From contig NZ_JAUSXK010000001.1 of NCBI RefSeq assembly GCF_030815955.1, positions 2,542,001 to 2,606,000 of the forward strand: 64,000 nucleotides of DNA, written 5' to 3'. The notes below the pieces were generated by a model. The model saw only the letters and a list, made by a program, of their open reading frames with translations. It had not been told where the DNA came from and did not search any database. Shown here in pieces: positions 33,812 to 42,293 of the stretch; the stretch's first letter is position 1, and each line of letters begins with the position of its first letter. Made by a program: the position numbers and the translations under genes. The stretch is from Microbacterium murale (GTDB lineage: Bacteria > Actinomycetota > Actinomycetes > Actinomycetales > Microbacteriaceae).

Positions 33812-34567
33812 AACCCGAGCGTGGAGGTGTCGCAACTGCGGGTGCGACGCGGGAAGACGCAGGTCTTCGACGGCGTCGACGTGTCGATCCCGCGCGGGCA
33901 GATCACCGGGCTGCTCGGTCCGTCGGGTTGCGGCAAGACCACGCTGATGCGCTCGATAGTCGGCGTGCAGCGTGTGGATTCCGGCGTCGTGACAGTCCTG
34001 GGCGAACCGGCGGGCTCGCGTGCACTGCGCCACCGCGTGGCCTACGGCACACAGGACGCATCCGCGTACGACGACCTGACCATCAGGCAGAATCTGCGCT
34101 ACGTCGCGACGCTGCTCGGCGCACCCCGCGACGCCGTCGATCGTGTGATCGCCGACGTCGGGCTCACCCCACAGGCCGATCAGTTGGTCGGCTCCCTCAG
34201 CGGCGGCGAAGGCAGCCGGGTCTCCCTGGCCCTGGCGCTGGTCGGCTCCCCGGAACTCGTCGTACTGGACGAGCCGACGGTCGGCCTCGACCCCGTGCTG
34301 CGCGCCGAGTTATGGGCTCAGTTCCGGGGCCTGGCCGAAGGCGGCGTGACCCTGCTGGTGTCGAGCCACGTCATGGACGAGGCTCTGCGGTGCGACCGGC
34401 TTCTGCTCATGCGCGCCGGTCGCATCATCGCCGATACGACGCCGGATGGACTCCTGGCCGACACTGAAGCGGATGATCCGGATGCCGCGTTCCTCGCCCT
34501 CATAGAACGGGATCAGCAACAGCATCCGCTCTCTCGCAGAACCCGACGAGGGGAGACGGGCGAATGA
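33803..34567 (+). CDS. ABC transporter ATP-binding protein
   Basis: A 254-aa nucleotide-binding subunit: Walker A GLLGPSGCGKTTLM, a modified signature SLSGGEGSRVSLALAL, Walker B LVVLDEPTVGLD and switch His in LLVSSHVMDEA. With the ABC-2 permease downstream it forms an exporter of the drug/lipid (DrrA-like) group. ATG 33803 is followed at once by a second ATG at 33806. The stop overlaps the permease start by four bases. Confidence 0.88.
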   Translation: MMNNPSVEVSQLRVRRGKTQVFDGVDVSIPRGQITGLLGPSGCGKTTLMRSIVGVQRVDSGVVTVLGEPAGSRALRHRVAYGTQDASAYDDLTIRQNLRYVATLLGAPRDAVDRVIADVGLTPQADQLVGSLSGGEGSRVSLALALVGSPELVVLDEPTVGLDPVLRAELWAQFRGLAEGGVTLLVSSHVMDEALRCDRLLLMRAGRIIADTTPDGLLADTEADDPDAAFLALIERDQQQHPLSRRTRRGETGE

Positions 34568-35298
34568 ACGGTCGTCGCCTCTTCGCCACCGCAGGTCGCG
34601 TGCTCAGCCAGCTGCGTCACGACCCGCGGTCGATTGCACTCATGCTCATCGCGCCGAGTCTTCTGGTCGGGCTGTTCGCCTGGCTGTTCAGCGACCAGGA
34701 CGGCGTGTTCGACCGGTTCGGGGGACCGATCCTCGCGCTGTTCCCGTTCATCGTGATGTTCCTCATCACCTCGATCACGACGCTGCGCGAGCGGAAGTCG
34801 GGAACGCTGGAACGGTTGATGACCACGCCGCTCGCGAAGGCGGACTTCATCCTCGGGTATGCGGTGGCGTTCGGATTGATGGCGCTGCTGCAGGCCGTGA
34901 TCACCGTCTCGTTCGCGGTGTGGGTCTGCGGGCTGGAGACCGAAGGGCCGCTCTGGCAGCTCGGACTCGTGGCCATCGTCGACGCTTTGCTGGGCACGGC
35001 GCTCGGTCTGCTGGCCAGCGCATTCGCGCAGACCGAGTTCCAGGCCGTGCAATTCATGCCGTTGCTCGTTTTCCCGCAGATCATCCTCGGCGGACTGTTC
35101 ATGCCACGGGATCAGATGCCCGAGGTGCTGCACGCGATCTCGGACTGGTTGCCGCTGAGCTACGCGATCGACACGATCAACGCCGTCTCCGCCGGTGAAG
35201 AGGGGTGGGACGTGTTCGGTCCGCTGCTGATCGTCGTCGCGTTCATGGTGGGTGCGCTCGTGCTGGCCTCCCTCACGCTGCGTCGTCGGACCGCGTGA
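34564..35298 (+). CDS. ABC-2 type transporter permease
   Basis: A 244-aa inner-membrane protein with six predicted helices (for example IALMLIAPSLLVGLFAWLF, FPFIVMFLITSITTL, AFGLMALLQAVITVSFAVWV, FGPLLIVVAFMVGALVLASL). It contains RERKSGTLERLMTTPLAKADFI, the ABC-2 coupling-loop signature. Half-transporter size implies a homodimer with two copies of the ATPase. Translationally coupled (ATGA). Substrate unknown; the TetR neighbour suggests a toxic compound. Confidence 0.87.
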   Translation: MNGRRLFATAGRVLSQLRHDPRSIALMLIAPSLLVGLFAWLFSDQDGVFDRFGGPILALFPFIVMFLITSITTLRERKSGTLERLMTTPLAKADFILGYAVAFGLMALLQAVITVSFAVWVCGLETEGPLWQLGLVAIVDALLGTALGLLASAFAQTEFQAVQFMPLLVFPQIILGGLFMPRDQMPEVLHAISDWLPLSYAIDTINAVSAGEEGWDVFGPLLIVVAFMVGALVLASLTLRRRTA

Positions 35299-35360
35299 GT
35301 CGACGCTGCTTATCCGGGCAGCCTGAGCCTCTGGTCGTCCACCGCTGCGGCCGGCGTCGT

Positions 35361-36056
35361 TCAGAGCGCGGAGATGCGCGTGTCGAACTGCGCGAGTACC
35401 TCGTCGTTGTGGCCGTCGTTGCCCGGCATGTTGGCGCTGCGCCAACGGGGCAGGTCTGGTTCGAGGTCGTACACCCGACGCAGCACGGTCGCCCATAGTG
35501 CGGTCGTCGCCAGGCTCGACACCGGACAGGTGACCGGAGCCTCTGGTGGCCAGGTCGCGTCCCCCGGAGGAACAGCCGTGTCGATCACGATGTCGCTGAG
35601 CTCGGCGAGCGACGCGTCCGAACGACGGGGGGCCGCGGCGTTCGAGGCGAGTGACGTGAATCCGATGACCGTCGCACCCCGGGCTTTGGCTACCTCGGCG
35701 ATCTCGACCGGGTACGGGTTCACCCCGCTGTTCGAGAACACCGCGATCGTGTCATCGGCAGTGATACCAGCCGCCTCGGCGATCTCACGGCCGAGGCCGG
35801 GCCTCCGCTCCGCAGCCGTCGCCCTGCGGGCTCCGGCGAACGGCAGAATCTCAGTGCTCCACAGCGGATCGACGAAGGCGAGGCCACCGGCGCGGAAGAA
35901 TGTCTCCAGCACCGCGGCGAGCGAATGTCCTGCGCCGGCCGGGCGTACGAGACCGCCTGATCTTGCGGTTGAAACGATGGCGGCGGCTGCCGCCTCGCAG
36001 CTTTCGGTGTTGAGTTCGATCGTGCTGCGAACGTACTCCGCGAGGTCGTGCGTCAT
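35361..36056 (-). CDS. SIS-domain phosphosugar-binding protein
   Basis: About 231 aa with the sugar-isomerase fold: GLVRPAGAGHSLAAVLETFFRAGG, DDTIAVFSNSGVNPYPVEIAEVAKARG (phosphate-binding Ser/Asn loop) and VIGFTSLASN. The family isomerises or cleaves phosphosugars, or acts as a regulator. ATG 36056 overlaps the PTS stop (TGATG) and has GAAGGG nine bases upstream. It is probably the metabolic partner of the PTS gene, acting on the imported sugar phosphate. Confidence 0.8.
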   Translation of the reverse strand: MTHDLAEYVRSTIELNTESCEAAAAAIVSTARSGGLVRPAGAGHSLAAVLETFFRAGGLAFVDPLWSTEILPFAGARRATAAERRPGLGREIAEAAGITADDTIAVFSNSGVNPYPVEIAEVAKARGATVIGFTSLASNAAAPRRSDASLAELSDIVIDTAVPPGDATWPPEAPVTCPVSSLATTALWATVLRRVYDLEPDLPRWRSANMPGNDGHNDEVLAQFDTRISAL

Positions 36057-37891
36057 CACAACCATCCCTTCGACTCGAGTCCTTCACGCAGCTGCGTGCG
36101 GACGTGCTCGACATCGACGAAACGGTCGATCCGCACCGCGAGCGGAGCGATCCCGCCGACCTCGTCCAGATAGGTCTGCTGGGCGATCACAACATCGGGA
36201 GTGCGGCTTCGCGCAGAACCGAGATCGGCGTAGCTCACCTCCGCGGGAACGCCCAGTTGCGCCAGTGCCTTGCGTGCCGTCGTGCTGAGCATGAGGCTCG
36301 TTCCCATGCCGGCGCCGCACACAGCGAGCACGTCAAGAGTCTCGGGACGCGAGAGATGCGCAGTGGACGTCGTGACTACCGCCGGGGCCGGGGCCGGGGT
36401 CGGGGCAGTGGCGTCCGCGCTTGCGGCCGGCGCAGTCGCGGGCACAACGCCAGTGAGCGTGGTCGGCTCGTCGGCGGCGGCATCCGTTCGTACGTCGATG
36501 CCCTTGCGGCGCATACGCCTACTCAGCACCCCCAGGATGACGGCGGTGACGGCGACGATCACAACGCCGAGTACCAGCGCTCCCCACTCGCCCAGCGGAG
36601 ACAGCAGCGTACTCGCGCCCATCACGATCCAGCCGACGACGAACCAGTCGGAATCAGCGAGCGTTGCCAGCTCTGGGGCCGTGTCCGACCACAGGCCCCA
36701 GCCGATCCACTGCCCGAAGGCGAGGACGACACCGTTGAGCACACCGCCGAAGACAGCGCCCCGCCAGCCGGCGACGGCGTTGCCGAAGACACCGCCGGCA
36801 GCGCCACCGAAGAACAGCATGATCATCGGTGGAACCAGCACGAACCAGCCAAGAGCCGCGAAGAGCGCCATCAGGAGCAGGAACACCACCATCGAGGAGA
36901 TGAAGCCGATCATGACCGAGGTGGGCGACTTCGTGAACGTCACCGGGAGGTCGAGTGCGGGCTTGGTGCCGGGCAGGGCGCGGTCGGAGAGGCCCTGGAA
37001 GGCGGGCACGATCTCAGCGAGGAACATTCGTACGCCGAACAGCAGGATCGCGATGCCTGCGGCGAAGCGCAGCGCCTGCAGCAGTGCCCAGACCCATGGC
37101 AGGACGGTGGCTCCGGCCATCTGCTCTTCGACGACGTCGGAGGAGGCGAACAGTACGGCGATCAGCAGGATCGTGCCGGTGATGAAGGCGGTGGAGACGT
37201 TGATGTCCTTGAAGAACGAGATCGCGCGCGGCAGCTTCAGCTGCTCGGAGTCGTGCTTCTCCGGGTCTCCCAGGCGCAGCGCCTTGGCGCCGTAGCCTGC
37301 GGCGAGAGCGATCGTGGAATCGGTGTGGGCGAGACCGACGGTGTCATCTTTCATCACCTTGCGCATGAGCGGCCCGATCCACAGGGGCTGCAGCACCCAG
37401 TACGAACCCGCGATGAGGGAACCGACCAATGCCAGCAGCCAGCGGTTGATGTCGGTGAAGACTTCGACGAGGCACGCGGCGAGCACCACGCTCATCCAGT
37501 ACATCAGGTGTCCGGTGAGGTACACGTAGCGCGCGGCCGGGAATATGCGCACGAGGATGAGGTGAACGATGAAGCCACCCGCGATGATGAGCGGCACGAC
37601 CGAGCCGATGCCGGCGGTGAACTCGGAGAGCGATGACTCTGCGGCGGGGGCCTCCAGCCCCATCGCGCTGGAGACGATCGCTTGGAACGTCGACAGCCCG
37701 CCAGTGAAGATCTCGACGCCGATGTTGAGTACGACGACGCCGATCGTGGCACGGATGCCGCCGGCGACGACTTCTTCGAAGGGTTTGCGTTGCAGCGCGA
37801 GGCCGACGATCGCGATCACGCCGATGAGAACGGCGACCTGGCTGAACAGGTTGTTGGTGATCAGCTCGATCACGTTCAACAGCACGTCCAT
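36056..37891 (-). CDS. PTS ascorbate-type (UlaA-like) IIC fused to IIB
   Basis: A 611-aa fusion. Residues 1 to about 455 are a multi-helix UlaA-like IIC permease (LITNNLFSQVAVLIGVIAI, GHLMYWMSVVLAACLVEVF, LAHTDSTIALAAGYGAKALR). An Ala/Pro-rich linker (ATAPAASADATAPTPAPAPA) leads to a IIB domain with the phosphocysteine loop VCGAGMGTSLMLS. It would import and phosphorylate a sugar acid or similar. No IIA gene is adjacent. Coupled to the SIS gene; a divergent GntR regulator and two TGGTATAGCCCA boxes lie upstream. Confidence 0.86.
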   Translation of the reverse strand: MDVLLNVIELITNNLFSQVAVLIGVIAIVGLALQRKPFEEVVAGGIRATIGVVVLNIGVEIFTGGLSTFQAIVSSAMGLEAPAAESSLSEFTAGIGSVVPLIIAGGFIVHLILVRIFPAARYVYLTGHLMYWMSVVLAACLVEVFTDINRWLLALVGSLIAGSYWVLQPLWIGPLMRKVMKDDTVGLAHTDSTIALAAGYGAKALRLGDPEKHDSEQLKLPRAISFFKDINVSTAFITGTILLIAVLFASSDVVEEQMAGATVLPWVWALLQALRFAAGIAILLFGVRMFLAEIVPAFQGLSDRALPGTKPALDLPVTFTKSPTSVMIGFISSMVVFLLLMALFAALGWFVLVPPMIMLFFGGAAGGVFGNAVAGWRGAVFGGVLNGVVLAFGQWIGWGLWSDTAPELATLADSDWFVVGWIVMGASTLLSPLGEWGALVLGVVIVAVTAVILGVLSRRMRRKGIDVRTDAAADEPTTLTGVVPATAPAASADATAPTPAPAPAVVTTSTAHLSRPETLDVLAVCGAGMGTSLMLSTTARKALAQLGVPAEVSYADLGSARSRTPDVVIAQQTYLDEVGGIAPLAVRIDRFVDVEHVRTQLREGLESKGWL

Positions 37892-37921
37892 GGACGCTCC
37901 TTTACGAGTTCATTGGAGAAG

Positions 37922-37951
37922 TGGTATAGCCCATCATGATGGTATAGCCCA
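37922..37951. promoter_or_regulatory. Tandem GntR-type operator boxes upstream of the PTS gene
   Basis: TGGTATAGCCCA at 37922-37933 and again at 37940-37951, start to start 18 bp. TGGnnTAnnCCA is the palindromic pattern of HutC/DasR-type GntR sites, and a UTRA regulator is divergently encoded at 38017. Confidence 0.65.
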
Positions 37952-38016
37952 ATTTATGCAACTATGTAGCGAGTGCGATGATCGGATGCGGGCTACGGGG
38001 TGGAAGGATACGAGAC

Positions 38017-38778
38017 GTGGATTCACCGAAGTACGCCTCGCTCGCCGGATCTCTGCGATCGAAGATCGCTGCCCTGCCTGTCGGCGCATCGGTGTCCAGC
38101 GAACGTCAGCTCGCCGAAGAGTCCGGGGTCTCGCGCATGACCGCTCGTCGGGCGATCGATGAACTCGTACGCGAGGGGATGCTCGTACGCGAGGTGGGCC
38201 GTGGCACCTTCGTGGCCCGGCCGGCGGTCACCGTTCCCCTGCAACTCACCAGCTTCAGTGATGACATGCGCGCACGTGGGCATGTTCCGTCCAGTCGGGT
38301 GCTGCAGCAGGAGCGCGTCTCTGCGGATGCCCGCCTCGCCGATATCTTCGGGGTCGATATCGGCGAACCGATGGTCGTATTGCGTCGGCTGCGTTTCGCC
38401 GACGAGATTCCGCTCGCGATCGAGCGTACGCATCTGCGAGAGAGCAGTGTGCCGCGGCTTCTCGAACACGACTTCTCGACCGAGTCGCTGTATCAGGTGC
38501 TCGTCGACGATTTCGGCATCCGCTTCGAAGCCGGCGAGCAGGTGATCCGCGCGGGACTGCTCAACGATGTCGATGCTCAGGCGCTGCAGCTGACGGCGGG
38601 CGATCCCGTTCTCGAGCTGGTGCGCACGTCGGTGTTCGGGGGCGAGGTGGTCGAGTGGACGACGTCGACCTACCCCGCCTCGCGTTTCGAACTCTCCGCA
38701 CGGATCGCGCCTTCCACTGGCAGCGGTAGTGCAGTCGGCGCCCTGCGCATCGCGCCATTCGGTCAGGCGCCGACGTAG
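38017..38778 (+). CDS. GntR/HutC-family regulator of the PTS locus
   Basis: A 253-aa UTRA regulator. HTH: SLAGSLRSKIAALPVG, SSERQLAEESGVSRMTARRAIDELVREGMLVREVGRGTF; UTRA: LTSFSDDMRARGHVPSSRVL, EPMVVLRRLRFADEIPLAIERTHL. The GTG at 38017 is nine bases from GGAAGG; an ATG at 37978 is in frame without a site. The DasR/NagR-like UTRA supports sensing a phosphorylated sugar made by the PTS. Two operator-like boxes lie 66-95 bases upstream. Confidence 0.85.
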   Translation: MDSPKYASLAGSLRSKIAALPVGASVSSERQLAEESGVSRMTARRAIDELVREGMLVREVGRGTFVARPAVTVPLQLTSFSDDMRARGHVPSSRVLQQERVSADARLADIFGVDIGEPMVVLRRLRFADEIPLAIERTHLRESSVPRLLEHDFSTESLYQVLVDDFGIRFEAGEQVIRAGLLNDVDAQALQLTAGDPVLELVRTSVFGGEVVEWTTSTYPASRFELSARIAPSTGSGSAVGALRIAPFGQAPT

Positions 38779-38809
38779 GCGACCGGATTGAACAGGTCAT
38801 CCGGTCGCC
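38778..38809. terminator. Bidirectional terminator between GntR and flotillin genes
   Basis: GGCGACCGGAT and its exact complement ATCCGGTCGCC with a 10-base loop, in the 48-bp gap between two convergent genes. Confidence 0.8.
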
Positions 38810-38826
38810 ATGCGTCTTCGGGCGGC

Positions 38827-40431
38827 CTACTCGGCCGACGCGGGTGGGGGCGGAGGAGCGGCAGCCGACTCGGCGGCCTTCGGCTTTGACGTCGCCGGAG
38901 CGGGCGTCTGAGCATTCGCGATGCTCTCTCCGATGCCGCGGCCGACGGCCTGGCCCTGGATGATCGCGGCGAGGTCGAGGCCGGTGGCAGAACTCACACT
39001 GTCGAACACCGACTTCAGCGCCTTGGCACTGTCGGCGCCGACGACACCAGAGGCGCCGTCCTCGCCGGAGCTGCCGATGATCGACACGTTGCCGATCGTC
39101 GCGTAGCCCTTCGAGAACTCCGCCATGATCGTCGGCAGTACGTCGAGCACGCGCTGTGACAGGAATGCCTCCTGGTTCGAGGCGATGGCCTTCGCCTCGG
39201 CCTCGAGAGCGGCCGCGCGTGCTTCACCTTCGGCACGGATGGCGTCGGCTTCTGCGTTGGCGCGGAGACGGCGTGCTTCGGACTCTGCCTCCGCGAGGGC
39301 GCGGAGCGCATTTGCCTCACCGGTCGCCTTCGCCTCGGCGGCCGTGGCTTCACCAGCCGCGCGGGCCTTGTCGGCCTCGGCCTGCTGCTCGGCGATGCGG
39401 GTGCGAGCCTCTGCCTGCTTGACCTGCTCGATGGCACCGGCTTCTGCGGCGCGTTCACGTGTGTAGAGCTCGGCCTGCGCGCGTGTCTCGGCCTCGTAGC
39501 GCTGGGCGTCGGCGACACGCTTGACGTCGGCATCCAGCTGCGCCTGGCGGTTCTCGGCCTGCTGCTGCAGCACGGCCTGCTGGGCCTGTTCGCGGGCGAG
39601 GTTCTCGGCTTGCTCCGCCTCTGCGCGGGCGCGGCCGATGCCGGCGTTCGAGTTCGCCGTGTTCGTGTCGAGCGCGGTCTGCTCGATCAGGTTGGCTTCC
39701 TGGTTGGCGATGTTCTTCTGGTTGATCGCGCGGTCGGCGTTCGTCTGCGAGATCTCGGCGGACTGACGCTTGGCCTGGATCTCGGGGGCGCCGAGCGACT
39801 GGATGTAGCCGACCTTGTCGGTGATGCCCTTGATCTGGAAGGAGTCGAGGATCAGGCCCTGCTCGGCGAGCTCCTGCGAGACTTCGACGGCGATCTGGTC
39901 GGAGAACTTCTTCCGCTCGCGCATCAGCTCGACGACTGAAAGGGTCGCGACGATACCGCGGAGCGCACCTTCGAGCTGCTCGGTGGTGAATTGCTCGATC
40001 GCAGCGTCCTGCGATGCGAATCGCTCAGCGGCGCGACGCACATAGAGCGGATCGGAGCCGATCTTCACGATCGCGACGCCGTCGACATTCAGGGTCACGC
40101 TGTCCAGCGACTGGGCTTCGGCGTTCAGCGATACCTGGCGCGAGCGCAGCGAGATGATCTCGTGGCGCTGCGTGATGGGGTTGACGAGCGACTTGCCGTT
40201 CACGATCACGGTGACGGGCGAGTCGACGCTCTCGGAGCTGCTCGTGCCGTCAGCGGCGAGGATGGCGCGCTGAATCTTCTGCTTGCGACCCGAGATGACG
40301 AGCGCCTCATCCGCGCGGGCGACCTTGATCCAGCTGCGCGCGAACAGCAGCACGATCAACGCGACCACGATCAGGACGACGACGCCGATGCCGACGAGAA
40401 TCAGAATTCCGGCGATTCCGGCGATCTCCAT
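38827..40431 (-). CDS. Flotillin-like SPFH-domain membrane protein
   Basis: A 534-aa flotillin: an N-terminal membrane hairpin (GILILVGIGVVVLIVVALIV), the SPFH/band 7 domain (about residues 40-210, with LYVRRAAERFASQD and EVSQELAEQGLILDSFQIKG), then a long Ala/Glu/Arg coiled coil with many AEA repeats to about residue 430 and a Pro/Ala-rich tail. Flotillins form oligomers on membrane microdomains. No NfeD partner is adjacent. Most of the protein is heptad-rich coiled coil. Confidence 0.9.
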   Translation of the reverse strand: MEIAGIAGILILVGIGVVVLIVVALIVLLFARSWIKVARADEALVISGRKQKIQRAILAADGTSSSESVDSPVTVIVNGKSLVNPITQRHEIISLRSRQVSLNAEAQSLDSVTLNVDGVAIVKIGSDPLYVRRAAERFASQDAAIEQFTTEQLEGALRGIVATLSVVELMRERKKFSDQIAVEVSQELAEQGLILDSFQIKGITDKVGYIQSLGAPEIQAKRQSAEISQTNADRAINQKNIANQEANLIEQTALDTNTANSNAGIGRARAEAEQAENLAREQAQQAVLQQQAENRQAQLDADVKRVADAQRYEAETRAQAELYTRERAAEAGAIEQVKQAEARTRIAEQQAEADKARAAGEATAAEAKATGEANALRALAEAESEARRLRANAEADAIRAEGEARAAALEAEAKAIASNQEAFLSQRVLDVLPTIMAEFSKGYATIGNVSIIGSSGEDGASGVVGADSAKALKSVFDSVSSATGLDLAAIIQGQAVGRGIGESIANAQTPAPATSKPKAAESAAAPPPPPASAE

Positions 40432-40522
40432 GAATGTACCCTCCCTGCCCCCGCATCCGCGGAGACTGCACGCAATCGACTATGCCAGAGATCGGCGCGT
40501 GGCCGATGGGGAGGAGTGCCCG

Positions 40523-40951
40523 TCAGGCTCCGCGGAGCTTCTGAGTGAGCTCGAGCAATGCACGCAGCTCGTCGTCGTCGAGCGTTGACATCCGCTCCGC
40601 GATCGATCGACCGTGAACCGTGGCGAGTGCGCGGAAGGCTCGGGCGCCGTCGTCGGTCGCCCGGATCAGCGCACCGCGGCCATCGTCCGGATCGGGGCAC
40701 TTCTGAATCAGACCACGTGCGACCATCCGGTCGACGAGTCGAGAGACACTCGGCTGGCTGATGAGCATGTTCGTCGTCACGTCACGAAGCCGAGCAGTCA
40801 TCTCGGGGGAGCGGACGACGGTGAGCAGGACGTCGTACTCCGCCTGGGTGATCGCGGTGCCATCGAAGTCAGCGGCCATCGCCGCGAAGAGCTCATGCTG
40901 GGCGCGAAACAGGCTCTCCCATGTCTCGAGCGCGAGCTTGCGATCCGTCAT
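40523..40951 (-). CDS. MarR-family regulator
   Basis: A 142-aa MarR: helices LETWESLFRAQHELFAAMAA, recognition region TTNMLISQPSVSRLVDRMVARGLI and wing DPDDGRGALIRATDDGARAF. MarR proteins bind palindromes and respond to phenolic ligands. It is the last host gene left of the transposon; a strong hairpin lies 25 bases upstream of its start. Targets unknown. Confidence 0.87.
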   Translation of the reverse strand: MTDRKLALETWESLFRAQHELFAAMAADFDGTAITQAEYDVLLTVVRSPEMTARLRDVTTNMLISQPSVSRLVDRMVARGLIQKCPDPDDGRGALIRATDDGARAFRALATVHGRSIAERMSTLDDDELRALLELTQKLRGA

Positions 40952-41139
40952 GAATCCAGATTAGTAGGAACAGTGAAGGGCCGGTCGGAGAGGCTCCCGA
41001 CCGGCCCTTGTCCCTTGCACCAAGAGTGTCCTGCAATCACATGCGGTGGATGCCACAGCAAACATTCACCGTGTGATCACTGTATAACGGGGCGGTAACG
41101 AATGCAACGGTTTGGTCACGGAAATTTCAGATCGCGGGT
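40952..41139. other. Intergenic region with hairpin and promoter-like repeats; possible small RNA
   Basis: AAGGGCCGGTCGG (40976-40988) pairs perfectly with 40997-41009. Reading the minus strand, TATACA (41086-41081) could be a -10 for a ~100-base transcript ending at this stem. AACG repeats (ATAACG 41084, GTAACG 41095, GCAACG 41104) resemble direct-repeat regulator sites. No open frame is convincing. Ancestrally this joined the GNAT promoter. Confidence 0.4.
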
Positions 41140-41144
41140 GGAGC
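41140..41144. repeat. Target-site duplication GGAGC, left
   Basis: GGAGC directly before the left terminal repeat; identical to 63131-63135. Confidence 0.9.
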
Positions 41145-41231
41145 TGTCCGATCTCACGAAAAGTGTCGGAGTCTCACGAAGGCTGTCGGAGAGTCTCACG
41201 AAAGTGTCGGAGTCTCACTAGACGTGTCGGA
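41145..41231 (+). repeat. Left transposon end: terminal and subterminal repeats
   Basis: Four tandem related units: 41145-41170 (TGTCCGATCTCACGAAA plus AGTGTCGGA), 41171 on (GTCTCACGAAGGCTGTCGGA), 41193 on (GTCTCACGAAAGTGTCGGA) and 41212 on (GTCTCACTAGACGTGTCGGA). Such arrays are transposase binding sites in Tn7-like elements. Confidence 0.85.
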
Positions 41232-41397
41232 AGGCGGCGTGTCGACCAGCCTCGTTGGGTGCCGGACATAGTCTGCCGGTGAGCAGATCCCCAGTCGGGG
41301 CATCTTTGTCAGGGCTCAGGACATAAACCAGTACCGCTCCCCAGGAGAGAGGCTGACTGCCGAATAGGAAGTATCCGTCGATGTCGATTGGATCCCT

Positions 41398-42135
41398 ATG
41401 GACCTGACTCAGCAGTGGCCTGTTCCTCCTACCACTGAAGCGAACCGGACGCGAGCTCGCGTTGAGTACCGTCTCGATGGCGTGCAACTAGAGCTTGACG
41501 CCGTCGACTGCGACAGCGTGCCCTTCGAACGAGGCGATCCCGTTCGGAACTTTCCCAGTTGGCGGCTCAAGCGGCATTACGACGGCTACCACTGGATGGG
41601 AGCGCTTGGCGCGTCTGTCGGATTCGAGTCGCTGACGGAGCGGGGCTGCCTCATCGAATTGGACCGCACCCCGGGCGTGGTTGCGATCGCCAGCCAGCCC
41701 ATGTGGATCCGATGGACCACGCCCGACGGCCCGCGCGAGCACTGCCCGGACTACTTCGTGCGTCTGGACGACGGGCACGCCGTGCTGATGGACGTCAAGC
41801 CGGCGACTCAGATGAAGGACGACGTCAGAAGACAGTTCGACATGACAGCGGTGTTCGCCGCTGAGCGCGGCTGGCGGTACGTCGTCTATGACGCGGAATC
41901 GGTAGTCCGCGAGGCCAACCTCCGATTCCTGGGCCCGTTCCGAGACTGGGCGAGCAGCGAAGAACTGCCAATGCTCCCAGAAGATGGGCTGCCCCTGGCT
42001 GAGGTAGCTGCGCTGCTCGGCGTCGGATCCGAGGGCTTCGCACACTGCTACGCGCACCTCTGGTCAGGGGCGCTCGAGGCAGATGTCGATCAAGCCCTCA
42101 ACATCAGAACGATCGTGTGGCAAAGGAGTGTGTGA
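41398..42135 (+). CDS. tnsA: TnsA-like transposase endonuclease subunit
   Basis: A 245-aa protein with the TnsA N-terminal nuclease pattern: FPSWRLKRHYDGYHW, GFESLTERGCLIELD (Glu77), EHCPDYFVRLDDGHAVLMDVKP (Asp118, and Asp132-x-Lys134) and a C-terminal domain ending in LPLAEVAALLG. This Glu-Asp-(x)-Lys set is that of FokI-like nucleases; TnsA cuts the 5' ends of the element while TnsB cuts the 3' ends. It has no clear ribosome site. TGATG links it to the next frame, as for tnsA-tnsB pairs. It appears intact. Confidence 0.82.
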   Translation: MDLTQQWPVPPTTEANRTRARVEYRLDGVQLELDAVDCDSVPFERGDPVRNFPSWRLKRHYDGYHWMGALGASVGFESLTERGCLIELDRTPGVVAIASQPMWIRWTTPDGPREHCPDYFVRLDDGHAVLMDVKPATQMKDDVRRQFDMTAVFAAERGWRYVVYDAESVVREANLRFLGPFRDWASSEELPMLPEDGLPLAEVAALLGVGSEGFAHCYAHLWSGALEADVDQALNIRTIVWQRSV

Positions 42136-42293
42136 TGCGCGTTGTAGTTGGCGGGTCGCTCACGTGGCGTAAACGCAAGTTCTCGGTCTTGTTCATTGAG
42201 AAGGATTCGGCGATGCTCCGAGATGAGGACGGAAGTGAGGTCGAAGTCGCTCTCGACGAGCTTCGACATGAAGCTCTCCAAGCCGGCGTATAG
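42135..42293 (+). pseudogene. 5' stub of a TnsB-like transposase gene
   Basis: ATG 42135 overlaps the tnsA stop by one base and has AGGAG upstream, the expected position of tnsB. Only 52 codons follow before TAG. They read as a small beta-barrel start (VGGSLTWRKRKFSVLFIEKD, AMLRDEDGSEVEVALDELRH), as in the N-terminus of Mu/TnsB-type integrases, with no DDE catalytic domain. The sequence beyond belongs to an unrelated minus-strand frame, so a deletion or rearrangement probably removed the rest. Assignment is by position and fold impression. Confidence 0.55.

Noticed and set aside
36104..37636. A 510-codon plus-strand frame opposite the PTS gene
   Set aside because: Shadow of the transmembrane gene; Gly/Asp/His/Arg-rich low-complexity text.
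41145..41231. Tandem repeats considered as a CRISPR array
   Set aside because: Units are about 20 bases with no spacer variety and match the other transposon end inverted; no cas genes nearby.
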